Assembly: GCF_030694575.1 (NCBI RefSeq)
Contig: NZ_JAUYUS010000096.1
Span: forward strand, 1 to 45,248
DNA: 45,248 bases
Origin: Parvibaculum sp.
GTDB lineage: Bacteria > Pseudomonadota > Alphaproteobacteria > Parvibaculales > Parvibaculaceae
Reading direction: 5' to 3'
This document shows, piece by piece, positions 15,939-23,940 of this stretch (the first letter of the stretch is position 1; each line of letters opens with the position of its first letter). Position numbers and translations under genes: made by a program. Below the pieces are notes generated by a model, which saw only the letters and a program-made list of their open reading frames with translations, was not told the DNA's origin and ran no database searches.

Positions 15939-18254
15939 TCATTTGTCGAGCCCGAGCTTCGCGCGTTTCAGCAACAGCGAATTGCCGATAACTGAAAGCG
16001 AACTGGCCGTCATCGCGACGACGCCGATCATCGGATGCAGCAGACCGAGGGCGGCAATCGGGATCGCCGCGACATTGTAGAACCAGGCCCAGAAGAGGTT
16101 TTCGACGATCTTGCGGAAGGTCGCCTTCGACAAGCGGATCGCTTCGACGACCTTCGTCAACTCGCCACCGACCAGCGTTACATCGGCGGCCTCGATGGCG
16201 ACATCGGCGCCGGCGCCGATGGCGATGCCGACATTGGCCTGTTTCAGCGCCGGCGCGTCGTTGATGCCGTCGCCGACCATCGCGACCTTGTCGCCATATT
16301 TTTCCTGAAGCGCCCGAATGGCGTCGACCTTGCCCTCGGGCAGGACGGCCGCCATCACCTCCTCGATGCCAACCTGGCGGGCGACGTAACGCGCAGTGCG
16401 CTCATTGTCGCCGGTGATCATCACCACATGGATGCCCATTTGCAGCAGGGTGGAAATGGCGGCGGCCGAGTCCTCCTTGACGGTGTCGGCCACCGCGACG
16501 ATTCCAGCCGCGCGATCGCCGATGGCCACCAGCACGGCGCTCTTGCCGGTGGTTTCAAGTTCGGCCAGCTGCGTTTCGAGCGCCGCAATGTCGATTCCGG
16601 CTTCGCCGAGATAGCGGCGGTTGCCGACGCGCACGTGCCTGCCGCCGACGCGGCCCTCGACGCCGCGTGCGACATGCGCCGTGAAGCCCTCGACCTTCGG
16701 AACATCGATGCCCCGGTCGCGCGCACCGGTAACCATGGCCTGACCCAGCGGATGTTCGGAGCCCGCCTCCACAGAGGCCGCGGCGGAAAGCACCTCATCT
16801 TCGACGAAACCGTCGGCCGCCACGACATCGGTCAGCGCGGGCTGGCCGCGGGTGATGGTGCCGGTCTTGTCGAGCACAACCGCCCTGATGTCCTTCAGGG
16901 TCTGGATCGCCTCGCCGGAACGGATCAGCACGCCGCGCTCGGCGCCGAGCCCCGAACCCACCATGATCGCCGTCGGCGTCGCCAGGCCCAGCGCACAGGG
17001 GCAGGCGATGACGAGGACCGCGACGGCGGAGAGAATGCCGACCATCAGCGGCGACAATTCGGGATTGACCCAGGGCAGGAAGGCAGCACCCCAGAAGAGG
17101 ATCGGCCGCAGGCTCTCGCTGAAGAAGAGCCACATCGCGAGGCTGCCGAGGCTGATCAGGATGACCGCCGGGACGAAGCGCGCCGTCAGCCGGTCGGCGA
17201 ATTCCTGGATCGGCACTTTCGAGCCCTGCGCCTCTTCGACCAGACGGATGACCTGCGACAGGAAGGTGTCGGCGCCGATCTTCGTGGCGCGGATCTTCAG
17301 CATGCCTTCCTTGTTGATGGTGGCGCCGATGACGGGATCGCCCGGCCCCTTCTCGACCGGCACGGACTCCCCCGTCGCAATCGACTCGTCGAGATGGCTT
17401 GCGCCTTCGACAATCTCGCCGTCGGTCGGGACCTTGGCGCCCGGCCGCACCACCATGATGTCGCCCGTCTGCAACTCGGCAACGGGCACCTCGATCTCGG
17501 CTTCATCGCGCAGTACCGTGGCGGTCTTGGCGCCCATGGTGATCAACCGCTTGATCGCCTGACTGGCGCGGCCCTTGGCGCGCGTCTCCAGATAGCGGCC
17601 CAGCATGTGAAAGGTCATGATGGTGGCCGCCATCTCGATGAAGGAAGTCATCGGATAGAAAAAACCGACAAGGCCGATCAGATAGGGCGGCAGGCTGCCC
17701 ATCGAGATCAGCACGTCCATGTTGGCGGTGCGGTTGGTCAGCGAAAGCCAGGCCGAGCGATGGGTGGCGAAGCCGCCATAGAGAAACACCACCGGGAAGG
17801 CGAGAACGGCCACGATCGCCAGGTAGAACGGGATCGGCTGCCAGAACATGTGCGGCGCCATGATCAGCATGATTACCGATGTCGGGACGGCGGCGATCCA
17901 GAGCCGTTTCGAAGCCTGGGCAAGGTAGCGGTCCTCGACAGCGCCTTCGTCGGCTGCCGAGGCGGGTTTCGCCTCGTCAAGCGCCGCAACTTCGTAGCCG
18001 GCACGTTCGACGGCGGCGCGAAGGCTTGACGTGTCGGTTCGCGCCGGGTCGAAGCGGACCGTCACGCGGTGATTGGCGATGTTGGTGCCGACATCCGCAA
18101 CGCCGTCGAGCCGCTTCAGCGAAGTGGAGACAAGCCCGGCACAATGATCGCTGCCCATGCCGGGGACGACGAGGCGGGCCGTGCGATTTGCCGCCGTTTG
18201 TTCCCTGTCGCCCGAAGAAGCGGCGGCTGTGCTGTCAGGCTTCGACATTTTCAC
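15939..18254 (-). CDS. copA: Cu(+)-exporting P1B-type ATPase
   Basis: A 771-residue pump that exports cytoplasmic Cu(I). The N-terminal HMA domain (about residues 26-92) has GMGSDHC, so only one metal-binding Cys (Cys38) where most have CxxC. Eight membrane helices follow. The transport motif CPC is at 418-420, phosphorylation site DKTGT at 462-466, SEHP at 499-502, and the hinge GDGIND near residue 670. The last helices carry WFYN and MTASS, the YN and MxxSS residues that mark P1B-1 copper ATPases. The start is GTG at 18254, overlapping the previous stop as GTGA, with GGGGA upstream; an ATG two codons on (18248) is possible. Confidence 0.95.
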   Translation of the reverse strand: MKMSKPDSTAAASSGDREQTAANRTARLVVPGMGSDHCAGLVSTSLKRLDGVADVGTNIANHRVTVRFDPARTDTSSLRAAVERAGYEVAALDEAKPASAADEGAVEDRYLAQASKRLWIAAVPTSVIMLIMAPHMFWQPIPFYLAIVAVLAFPVVFLYGGFATHRSAWLSLTNRTANMDVLISMGSLPPYLIGLVGFFYPMTSFIEMAATIMTFHMLGRYLETRAKGRASQAIKRLITMGAKTATVLRDEAEIEVPVAELQTGDIMVVRPGAKVPTDGEIVEGASHLDESIATGESVPVEKGPGDPVIGATINKEGMLKIRATKIGADTFLSQVIRLVEEAQGSKVPIQEFADRLTARFVPAVILISLGSLAMWLFFSESLRPILFWGAAFLPWVNPELSPLMVGILSAVAVLVIACPCALGLATPTAIMVGSGLGAERGVLIRSGEAIQTLKDIRAVVLDKTGTITRGQPALTDVVAADGFVEDEVLSAAASVEAGSEHPLGQAMVTGARDRGIDVPKVEGFTAHVARGVEGRVGGRHVRVGNRRYLGEAGIDIAALETQLAELETTGKSAVLVAIGDRAAGIVAVADTVKEDSAAAISTLLQMGIHVVMITGDNERTARYVARQVGIEEVMAAVLPEGKVDAIRALQEKYGDKVAMVGDGINDAPALKQANVGIAIGAGADVAIEAADVTLVGGELTKVVEAIRLSKATFRKIVENLFWAWFYNVAAIPIAALGLLHPMIGVVAMTASSLSVIGNSLLLKRAKLGLDK

Positions 18255-18532
18255 GCATTCCCCGACTTGCGGCCGAAGCCGATGAAGAAATTATGGATCG
18301 GCGCGAAGACGACCGCGATGTACCAGCCGAAGACGAAGGCCCATACAAGGCCGATGAAGAAGCTCGGCCATGTGATCCAGGTGAAACCGGGCAACAGGTC
18401 GGACAGAAGCCGGTGCATGCCGGGATCCGACACCAGAAGACCGAAGAGCACGCACAGAATGTAGGTAACGACGAGGAACGTCCCGAGGGTCATCCCCAAT
18501 GGAACGATGGCAATACGTCCTGTCTTGTCCAT
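18251..18532 (-). CDS. DUF5676 family small membrane protein
   Basis: A 93-residue protein with two long hydrophobic helices (about residues 12-34 and 54-80) and a short basic end GFGRKSGNA. The text IGLVWAFVFGWYIAVVFAPIHNFF matches my recollection of the DUF5676 family. ATG at 18532 is preferred over an in-frame GTG two codons upstream because AGGAGAG then has proper spacing. Its stop overlaps the ATPase start. Such proteins recur next to copper and mercury genes; function unknown. Confidence 0.75.
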   Translation of the reverse strand: MDKTGRIAIVPLGMTLGTFLVVTYILCVLFGLLVSDPGMHRLLSDLLPGFTWITWPSFFIGLVWAFVFGWYIAVVFAPIHNFFIGFGRKSGNA

Positions 18533-18606
18533 AGCCACTCTCCTTTTTGTCTCGACACCGTCGATATGGCGTCGGTCCCGAATGGATCTCGTTCAAGCCT
18601 GAAATC

Positions 18607-19176
18607 TCAGCTCACGACGATCCGGCCTTTCATGCCGACCTCGGAATGACCGATCAGGTTGCAGGAAAATTCGAAGGTTCCCGCCTTGGTGAAAGCCCAG
18701 ACGAGCTCCTTCGTTTCGCCAGCATCGAGCGTGACAGTGTTGCCGGCCGCGGCGTGCATCGCCGCATGTTCCGGCGAGACCGGGTCCATTCCCATCTCGG
18801 TCATGTGCCTCATCATCTCGCGCGCCATTTCCTGATAGGCCGTGTCGCCGAGCGTGAACTCATGCGGCTGTTCGCCATTGTTGACGATCACGAAACGCAC
18901 CGTCTCGCCGACATTGAACCTCAGCTCGGTTGTGCCGAACCTGATATCGGCAGCTTCGATCTCGACGGTCCTTGTGACTTGCGCGGGCTCACCCCGGTGG
19001 CCGAAGGCCGAGGTGTCGGCCATCTGCCGGTCCATCTCGCTCATCATGTCCGTCATGTCATGGGCCATGCCCGGCATCGATCCGTGGTCGTGACCCTTTT
19101 CCGAAGCGACCGCCGGGCCCGTCAACAGACCGAGGGCCGCCGCCATCAAAAACGATTTCCGGATTGTGCGTTTCAT
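18607..19176 (-). CDS. Cupredoxin-domain exported protein (plastocyanin-like)
   Basis: A 189-residue periplasmic blue-copper-type protein. The signal peptide covers residues 1-25. A His/Met-rich segment follows (HDHGSMPGMAHDMTDMMSEM). The cupredoxin fold occupies about 70-189. Type-1 copper ligands are visible: the first His in GEQPHEF, then Cys, His and Met in FSCNLIGHSEVGM. It resembles CopI-like and other copper-resistance cupredoxins. ATG at 19176 has AAGGAG at good spacing. An in-frame ATG 12 codons upstream (19212) lies in a duplicated copy of the same start region and is probably not the main start. It may shuttle copper between the neighbouring multicopper oxidase and efflux proteins. 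Confidence 0.88.
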   Translation of the reverse strand: MKRTIRKSFLMAAALGLLTGPAVASEKGHDHGSMPGMAHDMTDMMSEMDRQMADTSAFGHRGEPAQVTRTVEIEAADIRFGTTELRFNVGETVRFVIVNNGEQPHEFTLGDTAYQEMAREMMRHMTEMGMDPVSPEHAAMHAAAGNTVTLDAGETKELVWAFTKAGTFEFSCNLIGHSEVGMKGRIVVS

Positions 19177-19235
19177 TGTTACAGCTCCTTGAGGGTTGAT
19201 TGCGTGTTTCATTTTTACAGCTTCTTGAAGGTTGA
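19166..19235 (-). repeat. Tandem 36-nt duplication of a translation-initiation region
   Basis: The copies at 19166-19199 and 19202-19235 align at an offset of exactly 36 bases, with five mismatches in 34 compared positions. Each copy contains an AACC(T/C)TCAAG(A/G)AGCTGTAA leader followed by ATGAAAC on the minus strand. The downstream copy has AAGGAG, the upstream one AAGAAG. Because 36 is a multiple of three, both ATGs are in the same cupredoxin frame. Confidence 0.85.
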
Positions 19236-19279
19236 ACGATGCGTCGCCGCACCGATCCCGTTTCGCCGTCCTCGCGCCT

Positions 19280-20002
19280 TCAGAACCAGGCTCTCACACC
19301 GATGCGCAAGGTCGTGTCCTCGACATCGTCACCGGCGGCGCGGGTGATCGATGCCGTTTTGCCAAGATCGCGCTCCCAGACGAGATCGACATAGGGCGCG
19401 AATTTCCGAACAATTTCGTAGCGAAGCTGAAGACCCACCTCGATGCTGCTGAAGCCGGCGCCGACGCCCCGTTCGGGGACATCCTGCGCGAAGAGGTTCA
19501 GCTCGACATGCGGTTCGGCGATCAGTTTCTGCGTGATCGGAAGATCGAAGCTCTGTTCGAATCGCGCCGACAGATCGCCTTCCGTCGAAAGGAAAGCGGT
19601 CGCTTCCGTTTCGAAGAAGTAAGGCGCGAGGCCGACGACGCCGGCAGCGAGATATGTTTCACCGCGCGGCTCGAAATCCTGCCGGATGCCGACCAGCAGG
19701 TCCCAGAAGGGATGGACATTCCGGCCGTAGAAGAGCTGGGCTTCCGCTTTCTCGACATCGCCGTCGGCGATCTCGCCTTCGGCCCTGATCCAGAGACGCT
19801 CGACATCGCCGCCGATCCAGCCATCGAGATTGCCGTTCCAGAGGCCGCCATGCCTGTCGGCATAATCGACCTCCAGCTTGATCATGTTGAAAAGATCGGG
19901 GCCGTGATCGTCGTGTAGCACTGCCGGCTCTTCGGCGCGGGCGAAAGCGGGGATGGCGATGGCGAGGGTGAGCGCGAGCGTGGGGACAAGAATGTTCTTC
20001 AT
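19280..20002 (-). CDS. copB: CopB-type outer-membrane copper resistance protein
   Basis: A 240-residue protein with a signal peptide (residues 1-23) and a predicted outer-membrane beta-barrel. Alternating amphipathic strands run to a final aromatic residue (GVRAWF). The text DHGPDLFNMIKLEVDY near the mature start and GETYLAAGVVGLAPYFFETEA in the middle are typical of CopB/PcoB. The long Met/His-rich N-terminal region found in some CopB proteins is absent. The ATG at 20002 overlaps the multicopper oxidase stop (TGATG), so translation is coupled; a GTG one codon earlier is also possible. CopA and CopB act together in periplasmic copper sequestration or oxidation. Confidence 0.9.
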   Translation of the reverse strand: MKNILVPTLALTLAIAIPAFARAEEPAVLHDDHGPDLFNMIKLEVDYADRHGGLWNGNLDGWIGGDVERLWIRAEGEIADGDVEKAEAQLFYGRNVHPFWDLLVGIRQDFEPRGETYLAAGVVGLAPYFFETEATAFLSTEGDLSARFEQSFDLPITQKLIAEPHVELNLFAQDVPERGVGAGFSSIEVGLQLRYEIVRKFAPYVDLVWERDLGKTASITRAAGDDVEDTTLRIGVRAWF

Positions 20003-21801
20003 CACATGCTCCCATGGCCAGCATGCGACCCGTGCGCCGTGCCGTCTTTCGTGACGCCGATCGGCACGACCGCGCCATCCGGCGTGATTGCGTTATCGGC
20101 TGTCTCCGGCGGCTCGACGATGAAGGTCGTCATCATGCCCGAGACCATGTGGTAGAGCAGATGGCAGTGCAGCGGCCAGCCGCCGACCTCGCGCGCCGTC
20201 AACACAACCGAGACCGACTGACCCGGTGGCACGATGACGGTGTCCTTCAAGGGCCGGCGATCCTTGCTGCCGGTTTCGAGCTCGAAGAACATGCCGTGCA
20301 GATGCATCGGATGCGCCATCATCGTTTCATTGACGAAGGTGAGACGAACGCGCTCGCCATAGCGCACCCGGACCGGCCGCGCCTCGGCGAGGCGTGCATC
20401 GTCGAGCGTCCAGACATAACGCTCCATGTTGCCCGTGAGGCGCATTTCGATGGTGCGGGTCGGCTCGCTGTTGTCGACGTTGGGGCGAAGCGCGCGCAAG
20501 TCGCTGTAAGCCAGCACTTTCGCGTCCGGCGGAAAGCCCGAAGCCCAGCCGACCGGCCCGGTTTCGGGCGCGTCCGTTTCCGCGACGTTGCTTGCGGAGG
20601 CATGCCCCATGGCGCTGTGATCCATGGTGCTGTGGTCCATGGCGCCGGCGTTCGTGGTGCCGGAGTCGGTCGAACCGGAATCCATTGCTCCCATGTCGTG
20701 CCCCTCATGCGCCATACCCATATCGGCCATACTGAGGAGCGCGCGGGGACGCCGCTCGGGGATCGGCCCCGCCTCACCTTCCGACGTCGCGAGCGTCGCG
20801 CGCGCGTAACCCGCGCGGTCGATCGACTCCGCGAATAGCGTGTAAGGCATATCCTCCTTCGGCTCGACGATGACGTCGTAACGCTCGGCGACGCCGATCC
20901 TGAGTTCGTCGACCGGCACCGGGTTCACATCATTGCCGTCCGCCGCGACGACGGTCATTTTAAGGCCGGGAATCCGCACATCGAAGAACGTCATCGCTGC
21001 GCCGTTGATCAGGCGCAAGCGAATGCGCTCGCCCTTGCGAAAGAGAAAGGTCTCGTTCCGTTCGGGCGCCTTGCCGTTGACGAGGAAAGAGTAACCCGTG
21101 ACATCGGCGAGGTCGGTCGGATCCATCCGCATGGCGCCCCAGTCGAGACGGTCCTGGACGGTGGCGCCGACGCCCTCTCTGCCGACATCGGCGAAGAAGT
21201 CGAGGAGCGTGCGCTTGCTGTAGTTGTAGTAGCCCGGATCGGCCTTGAGATTGCGCAGGACCCGATCGGAATCCTCGGGCGTGGCGTCGCCGAGAAGGAC
21301 GACGTAATCGCGGTCGGTGCTGAAGGGCGTGGGCTTTGCCGGTTCAATGACAATCGCGCCGAGCACCGTCTGGTCCTGCGTGCCCGAATGGCTGTGATAC
21401 CAATAGGTGCCGCTCTGACGGATGGGAAAAGTGTAGGTATAGGATGCCCCAGGCGCGATCCCCATGAAGCCGTTGAAGCCCGGTGCGCCGTCCATGATGC
21501 CGGGCAGAAGAATGCCGTGCCAGTGTACCGAGGTTGCTTCATCGGTCTTGTTGGTGACGGTAATCGTCGCATCCTCGCCTTCGCGCAGGCGCAAGGTCGG
21601 GCCCGGAACGCCGCCGTTGATCGTCATCTTCTCGACCATCCGGCCGCCGATCTCGACATGCGCGGTCTCGACCGTGAGGTCATATTCACCGGCGACAGCC
21701 GGGCCGGCGCCGGGCAGCGCCCAGAGCAGGGCGGCGCCCAGGATGGAAATAGTCCGTCCACGCAGGAGACGCGCAGGGTCGGTAAAAATTTTCGGAAACA
21801 T
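20002..21801 (-). CDS. pcoA: CopA/PcoA-type multicopper oxidase
   Basis: A 599-residue periplasmic Cu(I) oxidase. Copper ligands are clear in all four motifs: HWHG at about residues 93-96, HSHSG near 136, HPMHLHG near 497 and HCHLLYHM near 545. Between domains 2 and 3 lies a Met/His-rich insert of about 60 residues (HEGHDMGAMDSG, DHSTMDHSAMGH), and the protein ends in HGSHAGHGSM. Both should bind excess copper. ATG at 21801 was chosen for GGAG at nine bases; earlier in-frame ATGs exist. The signal region reads LLRGRTISILGAALLW: an RGR, not the twin-arginine RR normally used to export folded CopA. Confidence 0.93.
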   Translation of the reverse strand: MFPKIFTDPARLLRGRTISILGAALLWALPGAGPAVAGEYDLTVETAHVEIGGRMVEKMTINGGVPGPTLRLREGEDATITVTNKTDEATSVHWHGILLPGIMDGAPGFNGFMGIAPGASYTYTFPIRQSGTYWYHSHSGTQDQTVLGAIVIEPAKPTPFSTDRDYVVLLGDATPEDSDRVLRNLKADPGYYNYSKRTLLDFFADVGREGVGATVQDRLDWGAMRMDPTDLADVTGYSFLVNGKAPERNETFLFRKGERIRLRLINGAAMTFFDVRIPGLKMTVVAADGNDVNPVPVDELRIGVAERYDVIVEPKEDMPYTLFAESIDRAGYARATLATSEGEAGPIPERRPRALLSMADMGMAHEGHDMGAMDSGSTDSGTTNAGAMDHSTMDHSAMGHASASNVAETDAPETGPVGWASGFPPDAKVLAYSDLRALRPNVDNSEPTRTIEMRLTGNMERYVWTLDDARLAEARPVRVRYGERVRLTFVNETMMAHPMHLHGMFFELETGSKDRRPLKDTVIVPPGQSVSVVLTAREVGGWPLHCHLLYHMVSGMMTTFIVEPPETADNAITPDGAVVPIGVTKDGTAHGSHAGHGSM

Positions 21802-21865
21802 CGCGAAGCACTCCATCCAATGGCAAAGAGGACGCACAGGCGTCCCGTTCCAGAGAATGGCGGCT

Positions 21866-22288
21866 CTAGATCAGCAGTCGTCCGGTGCGGGCGAAGGCTT
21901 CGGCATAGCTGTGAAGGGAATGCGTTCGTCGGTCCGGCGGCCCGCGCGCGGTATAGACGCCCGAAGGTGCCGCGAAAGCCAGCGTTGCCACCGACGGCAA
22001 TACGACGCTTTTCGACACCGGATCGGGCGCCGCCGCCAAAGCAGACAGCAGCGCCGGCGACGAGAACGCGATGGCGCAGGCGGTTTCGTCGTCAAGACAG
22101 CCTTCGGCGGAGATGCCATCCGGCTGCCCATGCGCCTTGTGTGCAACGGCTTCATCGTGGCTGTGAGAGGCGGACGCCGCCGGCGCCGGGGCGGCGTTGG
22201 CCGGGGACGCGGACCAGCAGTGACCGAGCGCGATGAAGACCACGCTCAGAATGTACAAAGCCGATATATGGGCCCGGAACCGTTTCAT
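21866..22288 (-). CDS. Small exported His-rich protein, first gene of the copper operon
   Basis: A 140-residue protein with a signal peptide (residues 1-32, ending SPANA or ANAAPA). A His-rich patch follows (SASHSHDEAVAHKAHG) and then two Cys (GCLDDETAC). The C-terminal text YAEAFARTGRLLI recalls the ends of small exported proteins that lead copper and czc operons, but I cannot name the family with certainty. It is the first gene behind the CueR-type promoter dyad. Its ATG is about where transcription should begin and no ribosome binding site is visible, so a leaderless transcript is likely. The multicopper oxidase gene follows after 64 bases. Confidence 0.7.
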   Translation of the reverse strand: MKRFRAHISALYILSVVFIALGHCWSASPANAAPAPAASASHSHDEAVAHKAHGQPDGISAEGCLDDETACAIAFSSPALLSALAAAPDPVSKSVVLPSVATLAFAAPSGVYTARGPPDRRTHSLHSYAEAFARTGRLLI

Positions 22289-22295
22289 CTTTTTA

Positions 22296-22325
22296 TAGTT
22301 AGACCTTCCGCCATGGGAAGGTCAA
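22296..22325 (-). promoter_or_regulatory. CueR/MerR-type copper promoter with perfect dyad
   Basis: On the minus strand, TTGACC (22325-22320) serves as -35. The dyad GACCTTCC-N6-GGAAGGTC (22302-22323, perfect 8-base arms) fills the spacer and a TAACTA-like -10 ends at 22296. The spacer of 18 or more bases and the ACCTTCC/GGAAGGT half-sites match CueR-class operators. No MerR-family gene is in the window, so the activator must be encoded elsewhere. Confidence 0.82.
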
Positions 22326-22651
22326 GCAGCAAATCGCACAAGGGCGGTTTGCCGCAGCGTCACGGACAAGAGACAGGTCCTACTACCCAAGATCATGTCT
22401 GTTACTGCACGGGCGCGCACACAACACATTCCAAGTCTTTGAAACAAAAGGCGACTCGCTCAAATCCTTCATAGGTTAGTGCGCTCGACCTGATCTTGCG
22501 GCCTGCTTCATATCAGAAGCTGCAATCGAGGGTCCGGCAGCAATAATGTAGCGTTAGCGCCAAGAGCGGACGTTCAATTTCGGCCTACGAACGATCGCCG
22601 TATGAACTATTTCGGTGCGGGAGCGAAATAACCGTCGTTCCCGCACCAGAT
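22326..22651. other. Gene-free stretch with a 9-bp inverted repeat next to the integrase
   Basis: No gene is seen. A perfect inverted repeat GGTGCGGGA / TCCCGCACC at 22614-22622 and 22639-22647 (16-base loop) begins five bases past the integrase stop on the minus strand. No U-run follows in that direction, so it may be a factor-dependent terminator, a protein site or part of the former recombination site. Confidence 0.5.
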
Positions 22652-23284
22652 TTACAGTTCTATCGATTCCGCGATCTTAAGCGCATCATCAACCTCGATA
22701 CCCAAATATCGGACGGTGCTTTCCAACTTCGTGTGGCCCAGAAGCAGCTGAACTGCTCTCAAATTTCCTGTCTTGCGATAGATCTGTGCTGCCTTGGTCC
22801 TGCGCATCGAGTGCGTTCCGTACGCAGACGGGTCGAGGCCGACCGAAGCGATCCAAGTACCAACGATACGCGCATATTGGCGAGTTGAGAGGTGAAGCGC
22901 GCTGCGACTTCGAGATGGAAACAGAAATTCATTGGAAGACATAGGCAGATTCTGAAGCCAGGCCTCAAGTGAAGCGCGGGTAACATCTGTTATTTCAAAC
23001 TAAACTGGTCGCCCGGTCTTTCGCTGGACCACTGTGGCACGTTGGCGCGCTTGTCCCCCAACGAAAATATCTTTCACCCTCAAAGTGACAAGGTCACACG
23101 CCCTAAGCTTGCTGTCGATTGCGAGATTGAAGAGGGCGAGCCCGCGTCGATCGTCAGCCATTTCGAGGCGAACCCTGATCGACCACACGTGCTTTGGGGC
23201 GAGCGGGCGCTTCTGTCCGACCAATCGACCTTTGTTCCATGGATGCGGTCTATTGGACGATGTATCGGCAGGTGAGGTGGACAT
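22652..23284 (-). pseudogene. Short tyrosine integrase interrupted by one in-frame amber codon
   Basis: The frame encodes a 210-codon site-specific recombinase of the short type that lacks the usual N-terminal arm and core-binding domains. A TAG at codon 95 (23000-23002) interrupts it between GRPV and FEITDVTRASLEAWL. Reading through, the frame is intact and all catalytic residues are present: Arg61, Lys89, His158 and Arg161 (HSMR), His184 (LLGH) and Tyr193 (VRYLG). A single C-to-T change (CAG to TAG) explains the break. The downstream part has its own ATG (22942) but would lack Arg61 and Lys89. It lies exactly between the divergent copper and Czc blocks and is probably a relic of their assembly. 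Confidence 0.85.
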
Positions 23285-23491
23285 AAGTCTTGCCTCCTGC
23301 CGCCCCGCCCAATCCGACTTCGGCCCTGCGCCGAGGCCCTGTTATACTGCCTTAACTGAAGAGACACTCTTGGCCCAGACCGTCGGGCCGGAATGAGCGA
23401 AACGCTCGACATCCCGGAACTCGCCTTTGAGACTTTCGATGGCCGACTACGTAACCTTGCCATCTTTGCTCTTCATCCATAGGATCACCGG

Positions 23492-23887
23492 ATGACGCGC
23501 CGCCATTCCCCGCTGAAAGCCGCCTTGACGATGCTGTGCATCGTCTTGATGGCCACTTTTTCAGCGGCGTCCACCGTGCAGGCCTTGCACGAACTGGAGC
23601 ATCAGCGGGACGCAGCGGGCGAGCACGATCATCATCCGGTCGATCAGCATACTGCTTCCTTTGCCGGAATTGACGCGGGCGGCGACAAGGCGGACCGCGA
23701 TGGCACAGCAGGCCCCGGACATAATCACCATGGGGACGGACAACCAAATTTGCCCCTCTGGATCGACGCGGGCATTTGCATTGATCGGAACGAGGACGGG
23801 TTAGCGATAAGACCGGATCACGCCTTTTCCGATATGCCGAACCACGGTCCCGAACGCCCTCCGAAACATCTCCCGATCAGCGTTTGA
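23492..23887 (+). CDS. CzcI-like small exported His-rich protein
   Basis: A 131-residue protein with a signal peptide (about residues 1-31). The mature part is rich in His and Asp (ALHELEHQRD, GEHDHHPVDQHTA, GHNHHGDG) and the end reads NHGPERPPKHLPISV. The first-gene position ahead of czcCBA, the size and the proline-rich end resemble CzcI-type proteins. The likeness is to general features, not a clear motif match. AGGA lies shortly before the ATG. It probably acts in the periplasm, binding or sensing Co/Zn/Cd/Ni. A 53-base spacer with a hairpin separates it from czcC. Confidence 0.65.
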   Translation: MTRRHSPLKAALTMLCIVLMATFSAASTVQALHELEHQRDAAGEHDHHPVDQHTASFAGIDAGGDKADRDGTAGPGHNHHGDGQPNLPLWIDAGICIDRNEDGLAIRPDHAFSDMPNHGPERPPKHLPISV

Positions 23888-23890
23888 ACA

Positions 23891-23910
23891 CCCGCGTCTC
23901 CGGACGCGGG
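23891..23910 (+). other. Intercistronic hairpin between the CzcI-like gene and czcC
   Basis: A perfect eight-base stem CCCGCGTC / GACGCGGG with a TCCG loop starts four bases after the CzcI-like stop. It lacks a U-run, so it is more likely a 3' stabiliser of the first cistron or an expression-ratio element than a full terminator. Confidence 0.6.
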
Positions 23911-23940
23911 CCGATTCATGTCTGTCTGTGAGATCATATC

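Noticed and set aside
16035-18029. A 664-codon plus-strand frame opposite the copper ATPase
   Set aside because: Antisense shadow of a canonical P1B-ATPase with all motifs.
23285-23491. Remnant gene between the integrase and the CzcI-like gene
   Set aside because: Short frames exist on both strands but none shows a family resemblance or start signal.
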